64,000 nt of DNA, taken from contig CAJTGE010000007.1 in NCBI GenBank assembly GCA_910575795.1, positions 124,226 through 188,225 on the forward strand, read 5' to 3'. The notes below the pieces were generated by a model that saw only the letters and a list, made by a program, of their open reading frames with translations, had not been told where the DNA came from and made no database searches. This stretch comes from Clostridiaceae bacterium (GTDB lineage Bacteria > Bacillota > Clostridia > Lachnospirales > Lachnospiraceae). How positions within the stretch are numbered: the stretch's first letter is position 1; every line of letters begins with the position of its first letter. The position numbers and the translations under genes are program-made. Below, piece after piece: positions 32,869 to 41,221 of this stretch.

Positions 32869-34281
32869 ATGGCAAATATAGAGAAAAAGCCGGTTAAGAT
32901 TGTGGAAACCGTCCTGCGCGACGCCCATCAGTCCTTAATCGCGACAAGGATGACAACGGATCAGATGCTGCCGATCATTGACAAGATGGATAAGGCCGGG
33001 TATTATGCGGTGGAGTGCTGGGGCGGCGCTACGTTTGACGCTTCCCTGCGTTTCTTAAAGGAAGATCCGTGGGAGAGGCTGAGAAAGCTGAGGGCCGGCT
33101 TTAAGAATACAAAGCTGCAGATGCTGTTCCGCGGCCAGAATATTCTGGGATATAACCACTATGCGGACGATGTGGTGGAGTATTTTGTCCAGAAATCCAT
33201 CGCGAACGGCATTGACATCATCCGTATTTTTGACTGCCTGAACGATATCCGCAATTTACAGACAGCGGTGAAGGCGGCGAATAAGGAGAAAGGCCACGCA
33301 CAGATAGCATTAAGCTATACGCTGGGCGATGCGTATACGCTGGATTACTGGAAGGATATTGCGAAGAAGATCGAGGAGATGGGCGCGGATTCCTTATGTA
33401 TCAAGGATATGGCCGGCCTTCTGACCCCGTATCACGCGCAGGAGCTGGTGGAGGCGCTTAAGGCTTCCGTGAAGCTTCCGATTGACATCCATACGCACTA
33501 CACCTCCGGCGTGGGTTCCATGACGTATTTAAAGGCCGTGGAGGCGGGCTGCGATATCATCGATACCGCCATGTCCCCCTTTGCCCTTGGCACCAGCCAG
33601 CCGGCGACAGAGGTGATGGCGGAGACGTTCAGCGGAACGCCGTTTGACACGGGTCTGGATAAGGACGTCCTGGCTGAGATCGCCGACTATTTCCGTCCTC
33701 TGCGCGAGGAGGCGTTAAAGAGCGGCCTCATGAATACCAAGGTGCTGGGCGTGGATATCAACACGCTGCGCTACCAGGTGCCGGGCGGCATGCTGTCCAA
33801 CCTGGTTTCCCAGCTCAAGGAGGCGCACGCGGAGGATAAGTATTACGATGTGCTGCGCGAGATCCCGAGAGTCCGCAAGGATTTCGGCGAGCCGCCGTTA
33901 GTTACCCCGTCCTCCCAGATCGTTGGCACGCAGGCCGTGCTGAACGTTCTCATGGGACAGCGGTATAAGATGTTTACCAAGGAGTCCAAAAAGCTCCTGA
34001 TGGGCGAATTCGGGCAGACCGTTAAGCCCTTTGATCCCGAGGTGCAGAAAAAGGCGATCGGGAACGCGACGCCGATCACCTGCCGTCCGGCGGATCTGAT
34101 CGAGCCGCAGCTTCAGAAGCTGGAGGCGGAGATGTCCCAGTGGAAGCAGCAGGATGAGGATGTGCTGTCCTATGCCCTGTTCCCGCAGGTGGCGAAGGAA
34201 TTCTTCGAGTACCGCCAGGCGCAGAGGACGGGGATCGATCTCGGAAAGGCGGATCGGCTGAATAAGGCTTATCCGGTGTAA
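32869..34281 (+). CDS. oadA: Carboxyltransferase, OadA/5S (PycB) type, lacking its own biotin domain
   Basis: 470 residues. The HMGL-like TIM barrel carries VKIVETVLRDAHQSLIATRM, where Asp binds metal, and DSLCIKDMAGLL with the carboxylated-Lys region, followed by HTHYTSGVGSMTYLKAVEAG and DTAMSPFALGTSQPATE. The PYC_OADA domain occupies the C-terminal third. The protein ends without the biotinyl domain found in enterobacterial OadA, matching the separate carrier gene upstream. It exchanges carboxyl between biotin and pyruvate/oxaloacetate. The last gene of the operon; AGGAGG precedes its start. Confidence 0.94.
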   Translation: MANIEKKPVKIVETVLRDAHQSLIATRMTTDQMLPIIDKMDKAGYYAVECWGGATFDASLRFLKEDPWERLRKLRAGFKNTKLQMLFRGQNILGYNHYADDVVEYFVQKSIANGIDIIRIFDCLNDIRNLQTAVKAANKEKGHAQIALSYTLGDAYTLDYWKDIAKKIEEMGADSLCIKDMAGLLTPYHAQELVEALKASVKLPIDIHTHYTSGVGSMTYLKAVEAGCDIIDTAMSPFALGTSQPATEVMAETFSGTPFDTGLDKDVLAEIADYFRPLREEALKSGLMNTKVLGVDINTLRYQVPGGMLSNLVSQLKEAHAEDKYYDVLREIPRVRKDFGEPPLVTPSSQIVGTQAVLNVLMGQRYKMFTKESKKLLMGEFGQTVKPFDPEVQKKAIGNATPITCRPADLIEPQLQKLEAEMSQWKQQDEDVLSYALFPQVAKEFFEYRQAQRTGIDLGKADRLNKAYPV

Positions 34282-34458
34282 GGAGCGATCGTTTATGGCT
34301 TTTCCCGCGGGTGGGCGGGCGTATGGGGAGTTTGCTTCCTGTGCGCCGCCCGCTGCGGCGGGGCGCTCTGTGATTGTGAGAGAGAAGCAGATTTTTTCAA
34401 TGAGGTCAGATAGAATAAAAGCACAGGAAAGTGGAATCGTTTCTGGAAGGAGGCTTTT

Positions 34459-34794
34459 TTGCTGAAATTAGAAATAAAAATGGATGAAGAAAAGATACGT
34501 GAGGAAAAGAAATACCGTGTTGAGAGCATCTATCAGGCATTGGGGCAGGCTTTTTCCAGATATGAACTGAACCAGTTGCGGGGCGCTGACGGAACGATGT
34601 GCTTTACTGGCAATGGGAACCCAAAAGATTATGGGGCTTTTGGCAGTATTATTACATCTTTGCGGGAAAAAGCATGGTTTATGGATTATGTGACAAAATG
34701 GATGTGGTACAACAGCGATGACGGGGAAAATGAAGATGATTATGTTGTAGAAGATGTCCTGTACCATTATACAAAGAGATTAAGTGTGGCATAA
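34459..34794 (+). CDS. Hypothetical protein coupled to VapD; candidate antitoxin
   Basis: 111 residues from a TTG at 34459, six bases after AAGGAGG; an internal ATG at 34480 is the alternative. I recognise no family. It is acidic in its last third (NSDDGENEDDYVVEDVLYHY) and contains a Trp-rich stretch (KAWFMDYVTKWMWYN). Its stop overlaps the VapD start by one base (TAATG). Such coupling, the similar size and the low GC relative to the decarboxylase operon suggest a two-gene toxin-antitoxin cassette with this gene as partner. That role is inference. Confidence 0.6.
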   Translation: MLKLEIKMDEEKIREEKKYRVESIYQALGQAFSRYELNQLRGADGTMCFTGNGNPKDYGAFGSIITSLREKAWFMDYVTKWMWYNSDDGENEDDYVVEDVLYHYTKRLSVA

Positions 34795-35129
34795 TGGCAA
34801 AGAGAGAAGCAAAACATTATAAAGCATTGTACTTTGACCTTCGGGTAAAGGATTTAAAGGAGCATTTTTCAGAAACCAATCCAAACGGCGCATATGGAAA
34901 GATACGGGATTACCTTCTTGGAAAGGACTTTTCGCATGAGCAGTATTCAGGTTATCATTCCAAATATAAGACGACGGATTTGGAGATTTTTGACTTGATC
35001 CGGGAAATGAGCAGGGAACTGTCATGGCTTTCTGCCTGCTTGAACCATTTTGAAGTCACAAATATAGGTGCAAACCATGATTTGATGCATCTATTTGAGG
35101 AAGCCGTACCAGAGCCGGAAACTTTATAA
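34794..35129 (+). CDS. VapD-like endoribonuclease
   Basis: 111 residues. The N-terminal HYKALYFDLRVKDLKEHFSE, then GAYGKIRDYLLGKDFSHEQY and FDLIREMSRELSWLSACLNH fit the VapD family, which has the ferredoxin-like fold of Cas2 and cleaves RNA. The acidic residue in the first strand (FDL) is the conserved one. In Haemophilus and Helicobacter VapD acts as a toxin or virulence-associated RNase. No CRISPR array or Cas1 is near, so Cas2 itself is unlikely. A terminator follows, so this and the partner form a closed unit just ahead of the NACHT gene. Confidence 0.75.
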   Translation: MAKREAKHYKALYFDLRVKDLKEHFSETNPNGAYGKIRDYLLGKDFSHEQYSGYHSKYKTTDLEIFDLIREMSRELSWLSACLNHFEVTNIGANHDLMHLFEEAVPEPETL

Positions 35130-35145
35130 AAACAAGGAAGAATTT

Positions 35146-35176
35146 CGCCACTAACTAAAAGGTGGTGATTTTTTTT
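35146..35176 (+). terminator. Terminator after the VapD-like gene
   Basis: CGCCAC pairs with GTGGTG (one G-U) around ten bases, followed by A and a run of eight T. Confidence 0.7.
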
Positions 35177-35185
35177 AGATGTATT

Positions 35186-35223
35186 CACAAAATCAGGCAC
35201 AGCGAGATTTCGAGAGTACATTA
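35186..35223. repeat. Dispersed repeat copy upstream of the NACHT gene
   Basis: ACAAAATCAGGCACAGCGAG and GAGAGTACATTA match, with a few changes, the block at 45853-45889 upstream of the PIG-L gene. It lies 40 bases before the NACHT start and may carry its promoter or be a mobile-repeat remnant. Confidence 0.6.
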
Positions 35224-35264
35224 AGCCCAAAAGTAGGCGTTGATGGAATGGAGGAGAAAACAAG

Positions 35265-38200
35265 ATGAGCTTTGGACAAGAAGCGTTTAATATCATGATG
35301 AGCCTGATTTCCTCAGCAATCTATGATGCCGGGCGCGGCGGATGGGATCGGTTTACGGCAAAGAGCCCCCTGGAGAAGAACAGGAATGCCCGGCAGGCGG
35401 TGATGGACGAACTGGGGCATGAACTGAATTTGAAGCTGGATTCGTTCATGAAGCGCCATGAGGAATACCTCTTTTTAGATTCAGACTGGTTCTGCAATTT
35501 CCTGAAGTACCAGAATCCGTTGAATGCGATCATGGAATCGATCACAGGCGATGTCAGCAAGGATACCGCTCTTTCTCCGGAACGCGTGATGGACAGGCTT
35601 GTGTGTGATACGGAAAGAGCAGCGGCAGAGACGGGGCGGCGGCTTGGCTCCATGGACAAGTCGGTTGTGAGGGAATTGTACCAGTTATTGGCGGATACGA
35701 TTCGGGATACGTTAAACGGGCAGATGGATTTGGCGCTGAGGTTTGGCCTGAATGAGATAAGACAGGACATCCGGCAGGCAAATGAAGCGCACAATGCCGG
35801 AACGGAGCGCATGGCCCAGGGCAGAAAAACCGCTTTTTCAGAGAAACATTACGCATATCCCGTTCCGCATATCAGACGTTACTGCCAGAGCCTCGAAAAA
35901 CCGCTGGCCGGGGAAGGCGGGCGCGCGGATGGTTTTCAGTTGGCGGACATTTGCCGGAACCATCCGTTTGTCGTCCTATTGGGGGAAGCCGGAAACGGGA
36001 AGTCTACGGAGCTTTTGTGGGTCGCCGCGCGCTTTGGCGCGGATCCCGCTCTGCCGAGGCCGGTTTTGCTGACATTAAAAACATATATGGACGAAACGAT
36101 CGAAAAACTGGCTGAAAAACAGGGATGCTTCATTGAAGAAGAGCAGGAGCTGTTTTTTCTGATCGACGGGTTTGATGAGATTTCAGGCGGGAACAGACAA
36201 AACTTTTTAAAGCAGTTGACCGTTTACCATGAGCAGAGGCCAAAGGCGAGGTTTCTGGTATCGGCGAGAAATCATTTTTACCGCCAGGGTATGTTAGGGG
36301 ATTTTTTTGAAACGGTATGGATGGAACCTCTCGGATTTGAGGATGCCATTGCCTTTGTCAGGGAATGCGGGATCGATGACGGGATTTTTTTAGATGAGAT
36401 CGATCAACATCATCTGAGGGAGCTGCTGCGGATCCCGTTTTACCTGACGGAGCTGTGCGTGATGTATCAGGAAAAAGGGAGCCTGCCGGACCGGAATCAG
36501 TTGATGCGGGAATTGATAGAACATAAGTTTGCTGAGGATTCAAAAAAATTTCGGATGACAATGGCCGGGGATCTGTCGGAACAGAAATTCACCCTGTTTT
36601 CCGGGCTCCAAAGGATAGCGGCGGCGATGCATGCGATGGACTGCCGCTGTCTGCCGGAGAAGGATTACCGGGCGCTTATTCCTGATGAGAAGGATCGGAA
36701 GCTTTTAAGCTACAGCGGGATTTGGAAGCTGCAGGAGGGCGGCTGGCAGTTTACCCATAATAATTTCGCTGAATACCTTGCGGCGGAGTATCTTTCGCAG
36801 CGCCCGGCCGGCGAGGTGAAAAAGCTTGTGTCAGCGGGCTGTCCGGAGCTGGGGATTTGCGGGAACTGGCATCATGTGCTGTCCTATTTACTTTTGACGG
36901 ATCATACAGAGATCGGGGAATGGCTCCTGGAAGAGGATTTTACCTTATTTTTGGATGTGGACATAAACCGGATTCCGGCCTCCAGGCGTTCTAAGATCCT
37001 GCGCAGGGAGTGGGAGCGGCTAAAGAGCGGTTATGAATGGATCACCATGCAGCGCTACAGGCCCGGAGACTTGATGCGGTTTGGCGTGAATTATCTGGAA
37101 ATCGGGATGTTTCTTGAGGAAATCAGGAACCCCGCGGATGTCATCGCAATGCAGAATGCGATTCTTGCGCTGAGCTACTGCCCGAATCTGTTCGGACGGG
37201 ATGACGAGGCGCGGGATACGCTGATGGAGGTATGCCGCAGCCCGCAGGAAGAGGCGTATGCGCATGAGCGCGCGATCCTTGCGCTTCTGGAACTGGATTT
37301 GATGGGAGAGGGCGGGCTGGAAACGTTGATGGCCATTTTTCAGGATACGGATTCCGCGGAGGTCCGCTATGCATTGTACCGAAGCATACGGGTCATGGGA
37401 AAGGCGGATGCGTATATCGGTTTTTTGACCGGCGGGCTGGGATATGTCTGCGGCGGTAAAGGGAGATTGGGGAATGAATCATTTGAGCTTCACTATGCGC
37501 TGATGGAGGTGGAGGAACCTTCCGCGTCCCTGGAGATCCTCCGGGTATTGACAGAGCACAGGGAGTATTTCCATATCTATCACATAGATCAGGTGGTGGA
37601 ACATATTTTTTCAGGATTTACGGACAGGGAGGAGCGGTTTACAGGCGATGAATGGAACCTGCTGGCAGCGTTTTATGAGGCAGTCTCTTCCCGCGGCCTG
37701 CACAAGCTGGAGGATGTGGTTTTAAATTATTTTTCGTCTGCGGGGCAGAGGGCCGCGTTATGTGAGTATGAATTGAAGCGTATCGCAGAGGGCCGGCGCT
37801 CCTGGATTTACATAAGGCGGCTGATGGATGGCGCGGCCGCCGGATGGGCGCTTGAACAGTATAAAAACGGGGGGCTGGAGGATGCGCAGATAAGGGAATG
37901 CCTGTATTTTATGGGCAGGGACAATGAGGTGTTTCGCGAGCTGAGGGCATTATACAGTGAAAAGACGGGCATTCAGCTAGAGGACAGGCCATGGATTGAT
38001 TATAATGCGCTTTTAAGGCAGGGAAAAGCGAAGTATCAGAGCGCGATCACGTGTAAGGAGATGTACCTTTCTCTGCTGGACGAGCTGATCGGTTTATACG
38101 GGAAGGAAGATCTGACGGAGAAGGATCTGGCGGAAGGACATATTGAGGGGGATCAGCACCGATATGATTTAAGAGATATACGGTTGGACTACGAGCGCCA

Positions 38201-39347
38201 CAGCGGCGCGGGGACGGTGCAGGAGTGGAAAATGTGCGTGGAGCGGGAGTGGGAGGATGTTCAGGGATATCTGCTGCTCGACTGGCTTTATGCGCATGAA
38301 AATGAAAAAACGGATGTTCCCGCTGCGATCGGGGCGGCGGCCAGGGTGTATTTTGACAAAAATATAACAGATGTGGATCTTTCCCGGGCAGTCAGATGGG
38401 AGACGGATGAGACGTGCCGGCTCACGGAGCGGCGGGCGCAGAGGATTCTCTATTTTGCGTGGGCATTTGATTTCCCAATGAGGAAACAAAGGGCGGAAGG
38501 GATACTGGCCTGCGCATGGTTTCTGGAGGAAGAGCGGATACGGACGCTGCTGGAACGGTATTTTACCAAAGAGGAGTTAATCGTTCTTGTGCGGGAGAAC
38601 ATGCTCCATCATGCGCTGAAAGGGGATGACCTGAGCCTGCACCTGCAGTATTGCAAGGAGTTCAGGATCCGTGAATGCGCGGAGCGCATACGGAAAATTG
38701 CAGTGGATGATTCGCGGTCGGAATGGGTGAGGAGAAGGGCAATTGAATATTTTTATCAGGTCATTGGGGCGGAGGAAACGTGCCAGGCGATCCTTCCCTT
38801 CCTGGACGGCAGGCTGTTTGTGGATACGGTTTCCAAGACAGCGGAGTATGAGCCGGAGGGGCTTGCGGATTTGCTCTGGGAGTATGCGCAGAGGAAGGAG
38901 GACGCCAGGGAGGTTTGTTATAAATACCTGATCCAATTGCAGGATAAGCGGGGATTGAGGGCTTACCGCGAAATGCTGGAAGAGAGGCGGAGAATCGAAA
39001 AGGATTTGACAGGCAACGGGCTTTTGAACGGCATTGCGGCGATCCGGAAGGAGGAATTGTGGGAGGAGGTGTTTCAACTGGTTGAGCTGTGGTGTCAGCC
39101 GGATTTTGAGGATGCGGAGTTTGGAGGGCTTGCCCGTGTATTGGGGCTCGCATGCTCCAGGATAGCGGGGAGCGGAGCGCGTGGATATGAGGCGGTAAAG
39201 GCTATGCTTGGGGAGCGGATGAAGGAGGAGACGGAATTTTATAAGAAGGCGCAGTTGAGGCACTGGATGACGGAGGCGGAAGGAAGCTACAGGCAGAGCG
39301 TTCAGCGGAAATGGTCAGTGGATGAGGTGAAGAGGTATATGGTTTAG
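35265..39347 (+). CDS. NACHT-domain NTPase, bacterial NLR-like (candidate antiphage protein)
   Basis: 1360 residues. A helical N-terminal region of about 200 residues (possible effector or adaptor, family not recognised) precedes a NACHT module: Walker A GEAGNGKST at 240-248, Walker B FFLIDGFDEI at 297-306, sensor-like SARNHF near 333-338, and the winged-helix end FTHNNFAEYLAAEYL at 496-510. The remaining ~850 residues are alpha-helical and read like degenerate HEAT or TPR-type repeats, the usual sensing part of such STAND NTPases. No membrane helix or signal is evident. Bacterial NACHT proteins are established antiphage factors; function here is inferred from family and from the accessory setting beside a VapD cassette and gene remnants. 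GGAGG lies upstream of the ATG at 35265. Confidence 0.88.
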   Translation: MSFGQEAFNIMMSLISSAIYDAGRGGWDRFTAKSPLEKNRNARQAVMDELGHELNLKLDSFMKRHEEYLFLDSDWFCNFLKYQNPLNAIMESITGDVSKDTALSPERVMDRLVCDTERAAAETGRRLGSMDKSVVRELYQLLADTIRDTLNGQMDLALRFGLNEIRQDIRQANEAHNAGTERMAQGRKTAFSEKHYAYPVPHIRRYCQSLEKPLAGEGGRADGFQLADICRNHPFVVLLGEAGNGKSTELLWVAARFGADPALPRPVLLTLKTYMDETIEKLAEKQGCFIEEEQELFFLIDGFDEISGGNRQNFLKQLTVYHEQRPKARFLVSARNHFYRQGMLGDFFETVWMEPLGFEDAIAFVRECGIDDGIFLDEIDQHHLRELLRIPFYLTELCVMYQEKGSLPDRNQLMRELIEHKFAEDSKKFRMTMAGDLSEQKFTLFSGLQRIAAAMHAMDCRCLPEKDYRALIPDEKDRKLLSYSGIWKLQEGGWQFTHNNFAEYLAAEYLSQRPAGEVKKLVSAGCPELGICGNWHHVLSYLLLTDHTEIGEWLLEEDFTLFLDVDINRIPASRRSKILRREWERLKSGYEWITMQRYRPGDLMRFGVNYLEIGMFLEEIRNPADVIAMQNAILALSYCPNLFGRDDEARDTLMEVCRSPQEEAYAHERAILALLELDLMGEGGLETLMAIFQDTDSAEVRYALYRSIRVMGKADAYIGFLTGGLGYVCGGKGRLGNESFELHYALMEVEEPSASLEILRVLTEHREYFHIYHIDQVVEHIFSGFTDREERFTGDEWNLLAAFYEAVSSRGLHKLEDVVLNYFSSAGQRAALCEYELKRIAEGRRSWIYIRRLMDGAAAGWALEQYKNGGLEDAQIRECLYFMGRDNEVFRELRALYSEKTGIQLEDRPWIDYNALLRQGKAKYQSAITCKEMYLSLLDELIGLYGKEDLTEKDLAEGHIEGDQHRYDLRDIRLDYERHSGAGTVQEWKMCVEREWEDVQGYLLLDWLYAHENEKTDVPAAIGAAARVYFDKNITDVDLSRAVRWETDETCRLTERRAQRILYFAWAFDFPMRKQRAEGILACAWFLEEERIRTLLERYFTKEELIVLVRENMLHHALKGDDLSLHLQYCKEFRIRECAERIRKIAVDDSRSEWVRRRAIEYFYQVIGAEETCQAILPFLDGRLFVDTVSKTAEYEPEGLADLLWEYAQRKEDAREVCYKYLIQLQDKRGLRAYREMLEERRRIEKDLTGNGLLNGIAAIRKEELWEEVFQLVELWCQPDFEDAEFGGLARVLGLACSRIAGSGARGYEAVKAMLGERMKEETEFYKKAQLRHWMTEAEGSYRQSVQRKWSVDEVKRYMV

Positions 39348-39351
39348 GGCA

Positions 39352-39430
39352 TGTTTCAAATACGCTCCAGTACAGTGTTTCATAAATAAAGGGCGCTGAA
39401 TTTACCGTCATTTACGCAATGCTGTACCCG
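39352..39430. repeat. Decayed copy of the element's inverted repeats
   Basis: GTTTCAAATACGCTCCAGTA with the following CAG resembles TTTTCAAACACGCTCTAGTA at 4793-4812, and GCAATGCTGTAC resembles GCAACGCTGTAC at 4958-4969. This is evidence that the palindromes inside the cotJC element are dispersed repeats rather than private to it. Confidence 0.6.
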
Positions 39431-39532
39431 AGGGAGATTTGTGTAAAATAAGGGGAGAGGCGGCTCTCCTCTTATGATCCGGATATTTATTTATAGTTTT
39501 ATGGTGATTGTTGAAGCGAATGTAAGGCTTTG

Positions 39533-39670
39533 CTATTTCAGTTTGGAAAAATTAATTGCCAGATCATCAAAAACAGTTGCTTTGACTGTATCGGCAAAGG
39601 AATAAATGACCGGCGCAGCGGCCTGCTCCATGTCATAAGTCAGAATGCTCTGCCTGGCTGGATCAACAAT
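39533..39670 (-). pseudogene. Gene remnant, C-terminal end only
   Basis: An open 45-codon minus-strand stretch without its own start reads DPARQSILTYDMEQAAAPVI and continues through DTVKATVFDDLAINFSKLK to a stop. The composition is protein-like rather than random, but it is too short to place in a family. An in-frame stop lies just upstream at 39671-39673. It is probably the tail of a deleted gene. Confidence 0.35.
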
Positions 39671-39785
39671 CTAAATATTTTAGAAAAGCTGTGAGTGTGT
39701 AATTAATTTTGTGTCTTTGAACTTTGCTCCATGGTAGATTTTTGCCCTCTGGAAACATCAAAGAATCCAGTATTTATAAGGGCTT

Positions 39786-40327
39786 GTGGGCTCTGCGTTG
39801 TGGAGGGAGCAGTTGTCCGGCATGCGGGACAGTATCGTGTTTATTGATGAGGGAAATGAGTTTGTCCGATCCGATGATTTTGCCAGGGAGATTCAGAAAA
39901 CCGATAATTATTATGTGATTATATCCAGGGAAAGCCTCCCTTCGCTGCCCTATAGTGTGGATGAGATATATGGGATCCGGACTTCCGGAAAATACGGGAC
40001 GCTGAGACAGAGTTACCGTGAATTTTACAGGATTTACGGGACTGATGAGCGAAGCGTGAAATAAAACCAGACAGGATACTCACAGAAGACAGCAACTCAG
40101 GTTATCAGTTTTTCGCTTCTGTATGTAAGGAGCATCATCTGAAATGTGATGCGGCAAATGGGAAATCGAATATATTTCACTGTCTGAATACGAATCAAAA
40201 TGAAAGTATTCTTGTGATCGCGGATGGCGCTGCATTTGGCCCCGAAATGGACAGGGTGATGCGTCTGATAGAGGTAAAAGAAGATGCGGCATTATATCTG
40301 CCGGAATCTTTTGAATGGCTTATATGA
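39786..40327 (+). pseudogene. Truncated, frameshifted ATP-binding-type gene
   Basis: The first part reads MRDSIVFIDEGNEFVRSDDF, DNYYVIISRESLPSLPYSVD and IYGIRTSGKYGTLRQSYREF and stops at 40064. A second frame carries on as KPDRILTEDSNSGYQFFASV, then ILVIADGAAFGPEMDRVM and ends ALYLPESFEWLI at 40327. Restoring one A in the run near 40058-40062 (GTGAAATAAAACC) joins the two frames. IVFIDEGN looks like a Walker B strand; a Walker A part is missing at the 5' end, so the gene is both truncated and frameshifted. The family is not named with confidence. Confidence 0.65.
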
Positions 40328-40481
40328 TCGTCCGGGATTTTAAAAGATAATGAAATCGGACTTATGTTAGAAGATTTGTAGGTCTGGATTTTCTGATAAC
40401 AGTTTCGATAACATGAACGGCTGTCTTTTATGCACAGTTCCGAAATATGGGAATAAATACAGCAAACCATATCACAGGCGC

Positions 40482-40507
40482 TTCGTAGAATAACGTAATC
40501 TAAGAAA
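40482..40507. repeat. Left inverted repeat of the invertible promoter segment
   Basis: Starts TTCGTAGAATAACGTAATCT. It is the reverse complement of 40659-40684 over 26 positions with a single mismatch (position 40503 against 40663). Confidence 0.93.
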
Positions 40508-40658
40508 TATCATTCATTATACTACGGTTTTCCCCTGATTTCAATAGCAGTTTCTCTCAAAAATGTTTTAAAATTCTATAAATATTCTTTGTGAATTTCT
40601 TAATTAATACTCATCAAAAAATAAATCAGATAATTGTACAAATTTTAACACAGTTCCC
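40508..40658. promoter_or_regulatory. Invertible (phase-variable) promoter segment upstream of the polysaccharide locus
   Basis: 151 AT-rich bases between perfectly oriented inverted repeats, immediately before the first gene of the polysaccharide locus. It carries one near-consensus promoter (next entry) that reads leftward, away from the locus. In the other direction I find only weak matches, such as GATAAT at 40629-40634 with a poor -35. If the segment inverts, the -10 box moves to about 40645-40650, giving a leader of about 43 bases before the antiterminator gene. The layout equals known invertible promoters of capsule and surface-protein loci. No recombinase gene is adjacent, so one would act in trans. 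Confidence 0.85.
40516..40544 (-). promoter_or_regulatory. Consensus promoter inside the invertible segment, in OFF orientation
   Basis: On the minus strand TTGAAA (40539-40544), exactly 17 bases, TATAAT (40516-40521). The -10 lies eight bases from the inner edge of the left inverted repeat. It now reads toward the remnant at 39.8-40.3 kb. Confidence 0.88.
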
Positions 40659-40684
40659 TTTCGTAGATTACGTTATTCTACGAA
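40659..40684. repeat. Right inverted repeat of the invertible promoter segment
   Basis: TTTCGTAGATTACGTTATTC followed by TACGAA; partner of 40482-40507. It ends 15 bases upstream of the first antiterminator start. The repeat itself is internally palindromic (TTTCGTAGA and TCTACGAAA), as expected for a tyrosine-recombinase site. Confidence 0.93.
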
Positions 40685-40699
40685 ATCCGGGAGGTTTCT

Positions 40700-41221
40700 A
40701 TGTGGTATGTGCTGGAATGCCGGCGCGGGCGGGAAGGGCGGATGCTCGACGCCTGCCGCAGGCAGTTATCCCATGAGGCGCTGGAAGATGCCTTTGTATT
40801 CCGCTGCGAGCGCTTCTGGCGTTCGGACGGGGCGTGGAGGCGGGTGGAACGGGACATGTTCCCCGGCTACGTCTTTTTGCAGAGCGCCAGGCCGGACATG
40901 TTATTGGAAGAGCTGGATCAGTACCGGGAAGTTTTTCACATATTGGCAGAACCGGGGTATATGATTCCGGTTTATGAGGAGGAGGAAGCCTCCCTGCGCG
41001 AACTCTGCGGGGCGCGGCATGTCCTTCCCGTATCGTACGGCTACCGGGATCGGGAGGCCGGGAGGGACTGTATCACGCGGGGCCCCTTAAAGGGGCGGGA
41101 AAAGCGTCTCCTGCGGCTCGACTGGCACCGTAAGTTTGCGCAGGTCGAAGTTTCGCTGGCGCGCAGGAAGGCGGTCATCTGGGCCGGGATCGGGCTGGAC
41201 GAAGAAGCGCTTTCCGTGTGA
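40700..41221 (+). CDS. loaP: LoaP/UpxY-type specialised NusG antiterminator, first copy
   Basis: 173 residues. The NusG N-terminal domain is seen in MWYVLECRRGREGRMLDACR, then ERDMFPGYVFLQSARPDMLL. The C-terminal KOW part begins RDCITRGPLKGREKRLLRLD. LoaP proteins travel with RNA polymerase and let it read through terminators in long polysaccharide or metabolite operons, after recognising a hairpin in the leader. GGGAGG lies six bases before the ATG. It is the first gene after the invertible segment, so its expression should depend on promoter orientation, and all downstream genes with it. Gene order and length support LoaP over housekeeping NusG. Confidence 0.88.
   Translation: MWYVLECRRGREGRMLDACRRQLSHEALEDAFVFRCERFWRSDGAWRRVERDMFPGYVFLQSARPDMLLEELDQYREVFHILAEPGYMIPVYEEEEASLRELCGARHVLPVSYGYRDREAGRDCITRGPLKGREKRLLRLDWHRKFAQVEVSLARRKAVIWAGIGLDEEALSV

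Noticed and set aside
34794..35129. CRISPR Cas2
   Set aside because: Same fold class, but the sequence follows VapD and no Cas1 or repeat array is present.
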